From: Alphaproteobacteria bacterium
Lineage (GTDB): Bacteria; Pseudomonadota; Alphaproteobacteria; Puniceispirillales; Puniceispirillaceae
NCBI GenBank assembly: GCA_009920665.1
Contig: RFZL01000022.1
Coordinates: 1-38,266 of the forward strand
Direction of reading: 5' to 3'
DNA length: 38,266 nucleotides
Shown: positions 33,114 through 38,266 of the stretch, piece by piece
Layout of the letters: each line of letters opens with the position of its first letter
Position numbering within the stretch: position 1 is the stretch's first letter
Translations under genes and position numbers: made by a program
Notes under the pieces: model-generated
The model's database searches: none
Told to the model about the DNA's origin: nothing
The model's input: the letters and a program-made list of their open reading frames with translations, nothing else

Positions 33114-33434
33114 TCATGCCATGGCAGCGATGCCATGCAGGAATCTACCATGTTCTCCCGGCATGTCGGCAAGGGTTGCGAAAAGCACTTCGGCCGGAAA
33201 CCGCCGTACATTCGTCGGACCTTCAGCCACGGCTGTCAGATCCCAATGCCCGCGGGCCAGCACTTCGGGGATGCCAAACAGCTCACTGCCCCCGAATTGT
33301 CGTTTCACCGCATGGCCATCACGGTCGAGAACCTGAATCAGTCCGGATTCGACCAGATAGAAATGCGTTGCCATCTGGCTGGGCCGAAACAGGGCCTCGC
33401 CATGGAAAAGCGAAATGCTGGTAACGTTTTGCAT
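33114..33434 (-). CDS. Stand-alone cyclic-nucleotide-binding-like domain protein (second copy)
   Basis: This 106-residue protein consists of one Crp-like beta-roll and little else. Visible elements are ALFRPSQMATHFYLVESGLI, QVLDRDGHAVKRQFGGSELF and GIPEVLARGHWDLTAVAEG. In true cNMP binders the phosphate cassette reads roughly GE-x-ALL-x4-R-A-x-V. Here the Glu is kept (GIPE) but the Arg is missing, so cAMP binding is doubtful. There is no helix-turn-helix or effector domain. It starts six bases after the preceding cNMP-like gene. Confidence 0.72.
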   Translation of the reverse strand: MQNVTSISLFHGEALFRPSQMATHFYLVESGLIQVLDRDGHAVKRQFGGSELFGIPEVLARGHWDLTAVAEGPTNVRRFPAEVLFATLADMPGEHGRFLHGIAAMA

Positions 33435-33440
33435 ACTGCG

Positions 33441-33794
33441 TCAGCCCGCCAGCCGCCGCTGTGTCACCTCGGCGGCAATCGAGCGTGACAGCGGCAAGGC
33501 AAGGCGCCCGCCCTGTCTGATTGCCAATTCGAGATCCTGCAGGGGTATGACTTGCAGCTCACAGGCCGTAACTGCTTCGACAGTCGAGTGATAGCGATCC
33601 AGCGCCAGCGCCTCGCACAGGCTGGGTATGTCGCCTGTGCCAAGGCATGAGCCGTCCGAGGAGCGGGCCTCGCCGGCGCGCAACAGGAACAGCAGTGACG
33701 TCGCTTCACCCGGCGCGATGATCACGCGCCCTGCCTCGACTGATCGCGGCGCAAAACGATTCCGGTTGATCAGCGGCAAAATGATGTCGTGCAT
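33441..33794 (-). CDS. Stand-alone cyclic-nucleotide-binding-like domain protein (first copy)
   Basis: This is a 117-residue protein from the ATG at 33794, which follows GAGGAGG. It reads MHDIILPLINRNRFAPRSVE, then AGRVIIAPGEATSLLFLLRA, GEARSSDGSCLGTGDIPSLC and HSTVEAVTACELQVIPLQDL. The pattern matches a Crp-type beta-roll with a degenerate phosphate cassette. As in the next gene there is no DNA-binding or output domain. It begins 70 bases after the K+ channel stop codon on the same strand, and is followed by the second copy and the small peptide gene. Confidence 0.72.
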   Translation of the reverse strand: MHDIILPLINRNRFAPRSVEAGRVIIAPGEATSLLFLLRAGEARSSDGSCLGTGDIPSLCEALALDRYHSTVEAVTACELQVIPLQDLELAIRQGGRLALPLSRSIAAEVTQRRLAG

Positions 33795-33864
33795 GACGCG
33801 CCTCCTCGCTAACTGAGACGACGCGGTGACGGAAATGTTAGGTAGATTGGCCGTTCGGGGGCGT

Positions 33865-34785
33865 TTATTTTGGCACATGCCTGTCGCGAAGAAGTTCGAT
33901 CACGGCGGTGGCATGCTCATCCGACATTCCAAGACGCTTCTGCATCTCCTCGATCTTCTCCATTTCATCCTCGGTGATCACGCCATCGCTGAGTGCCGCC
34001 ACGATTTCCGCCTGAAACAATTCCTTGCGACGGGAAATCTGGTTTGAGAAGGCCGAGGCGACAATACCCGTCAGCAAGGCCACAACGCAGACACCCATCA
34101 CAGCGGTGATGGCGCCGACCAGCTTGCCGACCGGGGTGACCGGTGAGACATCGCCATAGCCGACAGTCGTCAGGGTGATAAGCGACCACCACATCGTTGT
34201 CGGAATCGAGGAGAAATTCTCCGGTTGCGCCTGATGTTCGACAACATACATCAGCGAGCTCGAAGCAAACAGAGCGATGCAGAAAAGATACAGCGCGGCC
34301 CCGAATGCGCTGCTTTCCGAGCGCACCGCCGCGATCAGATCCTCGAGCGCGGTGGAGTAATGCGAAATTTTCAGAAGTCTGACAAGGCGTAGCACCCGCA
34401 GCCAGCGAAGGTCGACCTCGCCAAGGATCAGCGGCAGCAGGCTTGGCAGAATGGCGATCAGGTCAATCAGACCGGTGAAGCTGAACACATATTCCAGCCG
34501 CCGTCCGGCCGCCGAGCTGTAGCGGCTGGCGTCATTCGCCGCCATGCTCCAGATCCGCAGCAGGTACTCAATGCCGAAAATCGTTACCGAGACCATCTCG
34601 AAGGCGAAGAAGAAGTCGCCATAGGCGGCGCTAAGTGCGTCGATGGATTCAAGTGATACGGCCAGCAGATTCAGCAGAATCATCGTCGACAGGAATCTGT
34701 CACAGATACGGCTTGTCCTGTCGCTGCCGCTTGACCGGCTCAGGATCTGCAGCATGCGTTTTTTGGTGATGATGGCCCCCGGCAT
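33865..34785 (-). CDS. Voltage-gated-type potassium channel
   Basis: This is a 306-residue six-helix ion channel. The start at 34785 has GGGAGGA six bases upstream. S1-S3 lie at about residues 30-125. The S4 sensor-like helix has regular Arg spacing (RWLRVLRLVRLLKI). The pore loop carries the K+ selectivity filter TTVGYGD with GYGD at residues 209-212. S6 follows (VGAITAVMGVCVVALLTGIV). The C-terminus is a short helical region (DGVITEDEMEKIEEMQKRLG) with no cyclic-nucleotide-binding domain of its own. Two separate cNMP-like proteins are encoded just downstream on the same strand. Confidence 0.9.
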   Translation of the reverse strand: MPGAIITKKRMLQILSRSSGSDRTSRICDRFLSTMILLNLLAVSLESIDALSAAYGDFFFAFEMVSVTIFGIEYLLRIWSMAANDASRYSSAAGRRLEYVFSFTGLIDLIAILPSLLPLILGEVDLRWLRVLRLVRLLKISHYSTALEDLIAAVRSESSAFGAALYLFCIALFASSSLMYVVEHQAQPENFSSIPTTMWWSLITLTTVGYGDVSPVTPVGKLVGAITAVMGVCVVALLTGIVASAFSNQISRRKELFQAEIVAALSDGVITEDEMEKIEEMQKRLGMSDEHATAVIELLRDRHVPK

Positions 34786-34895
34786 GCACATTCCTCCCAT
34801 AACCCCGGCCTATTGACAGGCCATGATCCGTGCCGCATTGGCAATCATAGGCATGCAAGTGCAAGCGTGAAAAGGGCAAGAACTCGGAATAATGT

Positions 34896-35186
34896 TCAGC
34901 GTTGGCTGATATCCTCGGCGATTTCCGCTGTCTCTATGCAGCGGTCGGCGAAGGCCATGGTCGCCGCCCTCCCATGGAGATAATACATCCGCATCAGGCC
35001 GAAACGTGCCGCCGCATAGGCAACCGCTTCCGGGTCGCGCCGAATGCCGGCCACCATGTTGAGCAGGGCCTCGACATTGTCCCTGATAGCCTCAAGACGG
35101 GCGATTTCCGACTTTGTCAGACCTTTATAGTCGGCCGGGTCGGTTGTCTGGCGGGCCGCGGTCGGCAGATAAATGACCTCACCCAT
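34896..35186 (-). CDS. Small helical protein of unknown function
   Basis: This 96-residue protein starts at 35186 after GGTGGAG. A polar N-terminus (MGEVIYLPTAARQTTDPADY) is followed by helical segments KGLTKSEIARLEAIRDNVEA, LLNMVAGIRRDPEAVAYAAA and MAFADRCIETAEIAEDISQR. There is no membrane segment or signal. Its start overlaps the end of the lipoprotein gene by eight bases, so the two are coupled. I do not recognise the family. Confidence 0.7.
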   Translation of the reverse strand: MGEVIYLPTAARQTTDPADYKGLTKSEIARLEAIRDNVEALLNMVAGIRRDPEAVAYAAARFGLMRMYYLHGRAATMAFADRCIETAEIAEDISQR

Positions 35187-35610
35187 TGACTGTCTCCACC
35201 TTGCTGTCCGGGCATCGTGCCATTTTCGCACTGTAGACATGTGGCACCGAGCTTGCCGAACTTTCCACGATACGAAGCGGAATAATACGGTTGGCGTTGA
35301 TCTGAACAGCGGCGTTCCGAAGTTTGATCAGCCCGTCTTCAAACATGCCGTCATGAAACAGGCGAATACCGGTGATAACGCGGCAGCCTTCAAGCTGTGC
35401 CGTGGTACTGTCCATGAAGGCCACATCATCACTCCCTTCCAGAGGAGTGGGCGGCGGCGGCGGTGCTGGCGGTGGCATGGACGCCTTCGGCGCCAGTACC
35501 GAGCCATCGGGGAGCTTGTTCTCGAAATCGATCACATACATGTTGCATCCGCTCAGGGCCAGCAATGCGCCTGCCATCATGATCTTCCTTGTCAGGATGC
35601 GCCCTGTCAT
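35179..35610 (-). CDS. Lipoprotein, possibly DUF4156/RcsF-like fold
   Basis: This 143-residue protein starts at 35610 after GGAGACGAAG. It has a lipoprotein signal peptide ending in the lipobox LSGC (RKIMMAGALLALSGC), so it is attached to a membrane lipid on the periplasmic side. A Pro-rich linker (PPPAPPPPPTPLEG) follows. A small domain contains LEGCRVITGIRLFHDGMFED, GLIKLRNAAVQINANRIIPL and a second Cys near the end. The G-x-LRN-A-x-x-x-x-AN-R pattern recalls small envelope lipoproteins of the RcsF/DUF4156 type. The partner gene 34896-35186 overlaps its end. Confidence 0.78.
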   Translation of the reverse strand: MTGRILTRKIMMAGALLALSGCNMYVIDFENKLPDGSVLAPKASMPPPAPPPPPTPLEGSDDVAFMDSTTAQLEGCRVITGIRLFHDGMFEDGLIKLRNAAVQINANRIIPLRIVESSASSVPHVYSAKMARCPDSKVETVNG

Positions 35611-35745
35611 CTTCGTCTCCGCTGGCCACTGCACGATCTGTCGGAACGAACTGACAAACCATGCTCCGTTTTCGGTAACGACGCTGTGTGCGGTAATGTT
35701 AGTTGTTTTTTGGTGGGCAACTGGTCACAGGGCCAACATCCTGGC

Positions 35746-37224
35746 TTAGGGTTGGTCGGTTGCCAGCATCAATTCCCCGCCAACGCCAATCCGGTGACCG
35801 ATCGCGAAGAATTTCTTCGGATCGATGGATTTGTCGCCAAGTCTGATTTCGTAATGAAGGTGCGCGCCTTCGACACGGCCGGTGCGCCCCATCTTGCCAA
35901 CCACGGTGCCGGGTACAACATCGGCTCCCTTGCGCACGGTGATCTTCGCCAGGTGGGCATAGGTGGTGACAAAGCCATAGGCATGTCTGACCTGAACAAC
36001 CTTGCCGAAGGATCCCTTGGCGCCGGCATAGATAACGGTTCCCGGCGCTGGCGCATGGACGGTTTCCTGCCAGGTGCCGGCAAGATCGATCCCATGATGA
36101 AACCTCTTGGTCTTCAGCACCGGATGGCGGCGCATCCCGTAATTGCTGGAAATATAGAAATACAGCATCGGCGGTTTGAGCGGCACCTTGCGAAGCAGCG
36201 AACGGTGGGCCTCGACAGCCATCGCAAGTCCGGCGAAATCGGCGGTCTCGACAAACTGATCGAGCGTGCCCAGTTCCGGCAGATTTGTTTCCGGCAGGCC
36301 GATCTCCGACAGGCTCTGGCGAATGCCCCGGATTTCGCGCGCCATCGACCGCAACAGCTTGTATTGACGGCTGGCATCGGTCACCACCGGGAGATTGTTG
36401 TCCGGGTTGAATGGCACAAGGCCGGGTGCATCCTGTTCCGGTACCGCGGGCGGTGACGCGGTTGTCATCGCAATGACTTCCACCTCACTTTCGGCGGGCG
36501 CGCCTCCCGGTCTGACAAATGACATGATATCTGGCATGTGAAGGAAGCTGGTGGCTGTGGCTACATCGGCGGCGTCATCATTATCCCGCAGATCTGGCAT
36601 CGGCGGTACCGGGATCAAACTGTCCGGTTCTGCATAATTTTTCGCTGGCATTGTGTCCCGGCCGGTGCTGTTTTCTGCAGCCTGCGGCGCCAGTGGTACC
36701 AATGCCGATAGTGGCGGCAGGGCCACACTGTCCGTAGCCGCCGAAGATGGTGGCCAGGATATTGATGGCGCGGGGGTTGTTGCCGCCGCCAGTGTGACGG
36801 TCGCCGCTGTGACTTCCGATATCACCGGCTCGATCATCGGTGGGGTTGTGGTTGTCAGCGCCGGCGCATCCTCGAGCGGGGCGGCATCCGGCATTTGGCT
36901 ATCGCCGCCGTCGGCCATCAATGTCGGGGCGCTGGCCTCGGCCGTTGTGATGGATTCATTGCGCACCACTTCCACCGACTTGAAGCCGACAAACAGCGTT
37001 GTCGCGCTGATCACCGTGATGCCGACAAGCCCGACAAAGCCGATGCCAAGAATCAGTGACGGTTTGAGGATGATCTCGACAGGACCCTTGCGGGTGAGGA
37101 ACAGGAAGCGTGTTTCCTGAAGAAGCCAGTTCTGTCGCCGCACGACCATCGGCCGGTCAGGACTGTTGCTTCGCAGTACCGGCGGCGAAAGTCTTTGCAG
37201 CAGTTGCTTCAGGACCTTCGGCAT
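35746..37224 (-). CDS. Membrane-anchored M23 peptidase (LmdC-like)
   Basis: This is a 492-residue cell-wall hydrolase. The start is at 37224; a GTG directly before it is also open. A basic N-terminus precedes one membrane helix at about residues 52-75 (LILGIGFVGLVGITVISATT). A long Pro/Ala/Thr-rich periplasmic linker follows, then a helical stretch. The C-terminal M23 domain has SNYGMRRHPVLKTKRFHHGI with HHGID for zinc, VHAPAPGTVIYAGAKGSFGK, and AHLHYEIRLG, the second metal motif. The zinc ligands are intact, so it should be an active peptidoglycan endopeptidase. It is four bases from a tail-anchored protein gene and diverges from bactofilin, matching the known bactofilin/LmdC pairing of alphaproteobacteria. 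Confidence 0.88.
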   Translation of the reverse strand: MPKVLKQLLQRLSPPVLRSNSPDRPMVVRRQNWLLQETRFLFLTRKGPVEIILKPSLILGIGFVGLVGITVISATTLFVGFKSVEVVRNESITTAEASAPTLMADGGDSQMPDAAPLEDAPALTTTTPPMIEPVISEVTAATVTLAAATTPAPSISWPPSSAATDSVALPPLSALVPLAPQAAENSTGRDTMPAKNYAEPDSLIPVPPMPDLRDNDDAADVATATSFLHMPDIMSFVRPGGAPAESEVEVIAMTTASPPAVPEQDAPGLVPFNPDNNLPVVTDASRQYKLLRSMAREIRGIRQSLSEIGLPETNLPELGTLDQFVETADFAGLAMAVEAHRSLLRKVPLKPPMLYFYISSNYGMRRHPVLKTKRFHHGIDLAGTWQETVHAPAPGTVIYAGAKGSFGKVVQVRHAYGFVTTYAHLAKITVRKGADVVPGTVVGKMGRTGRVEGAHLHYEIRLGDKSIDPKKFFAIGHRIGVGGELMLATDQP

Positions 37225-37227
37225 CAC

Positions 37228-37608
37228 CTAACCAAGCTTCTGCCAGATGATGGCAATCAGGCACACATTGGTGATCAGCTGGCAGGCGACCAGAAACAGC
37301 AGCACCTTGTTCATGCCCTGATTGCGGACATTCAGCTGGAATGACGGTAGCTGCAAGGCGTCATCGAGCGCCCCTTTGGTCCGCCGCATTGTTTCCAGAT
37401 CCGGTGCCGGTTGCGTTGCTTCGCGGGCCAGGACCGGCGCTGCCGATACTGCCGCCGAGGTCGCCGTGACCCCGGGAACCGAAAATTCAGCAACCTCCCC
37501 GGCCGGCTGCGAGGGGATCACCACGTCGCTGTCATCAGCCAGGGCTGACGATACCTCATTGCGCATATCCTCGATGCGTTTGCGAATGTCGATTACGTCT
37601 TCAGCCAT
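37228..37608 (-). CDS. Tail-anchored small membrane protein
   Basis: This 126-residue protein begins MAEDVIDIRKRIEDMRNEVS from the ATG at 37608; GGAA precedes it, and a longer frame to 37680 is less likely. The helical N-terminus is followed by an Ala/Pro/Val-rich linker and a C-terminal membrane helix (KVLLFLVACQLITNVCLIAI) close to the end, so the bulk is predicted to be cytoplasmic. It ends immediately before the M23 peptidase gene. It could be a partner linking the cytoplasmic bactofilin to the periplasmic hydrolase; that is inference from position and layout. Confidence 0.7.
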   Translation of the reverse strand: MAEDVIDIRKRIEDMRNEVSSALADDSDVVIPSQPAGEVAEFSVPGVTATSAAVSAAPVLAREATQPAPDLETMRRTKGALDDALQLPSFQLNVRNQGMNKVLLFLVACQLITNVCLIAIIWQKLG

Positions 37609-37790
37609 CAGAGAATTCCGGATTTCACTTAACTTTTTGTCAGCCCCGTCGTTTACCAAGGCAGCCAAACGTCGGGGCAAGGTTGTACGAATCCGTTAAC
37701 GACAATATGCGAATTTTGTTACCTTTCCATCAGTGATTTGGTGAAGAAATTTGGCCAGATTTTTTTTCGACGTGATTACAGGAGGATGCC

Positions 37791-38138
37791 ATGTTCGACC
37801 GTGACAAAAAGAACGGTCAAGGTGCCAGTGAAGCATCACTAATCGACACGGACATGCGAATCACCGGCAGCGTCACGTCGGTCGGAGACATTATTCTGGC
37901 CGGCAGCGTGGAAGGTGAGATCAAGTGCCGGAACCTCTACGTCGAGGATCAGGCCGTACTGACGGGGTCGGTCGAGGCCAAGGAAACGGTGGTATCCGGG
38001 ACGGTGAATGGCGAGGTGAATGCTGAAACGCTTCGCATCACCGATACCGGCGTTTTTGACGGGGTGATCAAAACCGGCGGTATCAAAGTTGAGAATGGGG
38101 CGCATGTGACGGCAAAGTTCCGCAAGCGTCGTCGCTAG
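37791..38138 (+). CDS. bacA: Bactofilin
   Basis: Bactofilins are polymer-forming cytoskeletal proteins that direct local cell-wall synthesis or hydrolysis. The product is 115 residues, with AGGAGG ahead of the ATG. The central beta-helix repeats are visible: GSVTSVGDIILAGSVEGEIK, RNLYVEDQAVLTGSVEAKET, VVSGTVNGEVNAETLRITDT and GVFDGVIKTGGIKVENGAHV. A short polar N-terminus and a basic C-terminus (KFRKRRR) flank it. It is divergent from the M23 peptidase operon, a recurring arrangement for bactofilins. Confidence 0.93.
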   Translation: MFDRDKKNGQGASEASLIDTDMRITGSVTSVGDIILAGSVEGEIKCRNLYVEDQAVLTGSVEAKETVVSGTVNGEVNAETLRITDTGVFDGVIKTGGIKVENGAHVTAKFRKRRR

Positions 38139-38225
38139 TATTGAGCGCACAAAGCCCGCAATAGCGCGGTGAATTTGTCAGGATGACGGCCCGTCGGGCG
38201 AAGCAGAAATTCAAGGGAGAGCGAG

Positions 38226-38266
38226 ATGGACAGGAGCAGAGCGATCATCGGAGCCGATGCCAAATT
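38226..38266 (+). CDS. Start of an unidentified gene, cut by the window end
   Basis: An ATG with AGGGAGAG upstream opens a frame reading MDRSRAIIGADAK before the window ends. Too short to identify. It follows bactofilin by 87 bases on the same strand. Confidence 0.5.
   Translation, partial: MDRSRAIIGADAK

Noticed and set aside
35173-36456. Plus-strand frame of 427 residues
   Set aside because: Antisense of the lipoprotein and M23 peptidase genes, which have clear lipobox and zinc motifs.

Overview
The window is almost entirely a bacterial chromosome segment of moderately high GC. It carries a large block of flagellar genes and then a set of housekeeping and unknown genes. The first ~1.77 kb is different: it is AT-rich and reads as part of a T4-like marine phage virion protein. 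That piece stops abruptly inside a flagellin gene and is probably a chimeric join. The host looks like a marine alphaproteobacterium. The reasons are a bactofilin next to a membrane-anchored M23 peptidase, an FlbD-like sigma-54 activator beside fliE-fliF, and an apparent sodium-type (PomAB-like) stator. SAR116/Puniceispirillales is one possibility, but I cannot prove the lineage from this sequence alone.

Layout. 1-1773: phage fragment. 1774-2429: truncated flagellin (minus). 2667-3152: unknown gene. 3172-4797: fliD filament cap (minus). 5030-6754: atypical ClC-family channel with CBS domains. 6794-7150: possible small gene (minus). 7238-7983: fliS and a FliT-position gene. 8023-9126: FleQ/FlrA-like sigma-54 activator with a Fis-type HTH (minus). 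9451-24529: one long plus-strand export, basal-body and switch cluster (flbD-like, fliE, F, G, H, I, J, K, L, M, N, O, P, Q, R, flhB). fliG in this cluster is broken by an internal deletion and frameshift. 24519-26699: four unknown genes attached to the end of the flhB operon. 26793-28070: chrA. 28106-30081: motB and motA (minus). 30303-31011: a secreted DUF1566-type protein and a small membrane protein. 31295-32812: rpoN. 32896-34785 (minus): a voltage-gated-type K+ channel gene followed by two stand-alone, degenerate cyclic-nucleotide-binding-like proteins and a 59-residue peptide. 34896-35610 (minus): a lipoprotein and a 96-residue protein. 35746-37608 (minus): an M23 peptidase and a tail-anchored protein, divergent from a bactofilin (37791-38138). 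The start of one more gene runs off the right end.

How the parts work together. RpoN is encoded in the window. I find -24/-12 promoter matches (GG-N10-GC with good flanks) ahead of fliD, fliS, the flbD-like operon, fliK, fliO and motA. Two sigma-54 activators lie head to head: one has an AAA+ domain and a DNA-binding HTH, while the other has a degenerate N-terminal domain and AAA+ but no HTH. The window therefore holds most of a sigma-54-driven flagellar hierarchy: master regulators, the secretion apparatus (FliH/I/J, FliO/P/Q/R, FlhB), MS ring (FliF), C ring (FliG/M/N), hook-length control (FliK), stator (MotA/B), cap and chaperones. Rod, hook and P/L-ring genes are not in the window.

The items I would look at first are the K+ channel with its separate cNMP-domain genes, the unknown four-gene tail of the flhB operon, the two complementary sigma-54 activators, and the fliG lesion.
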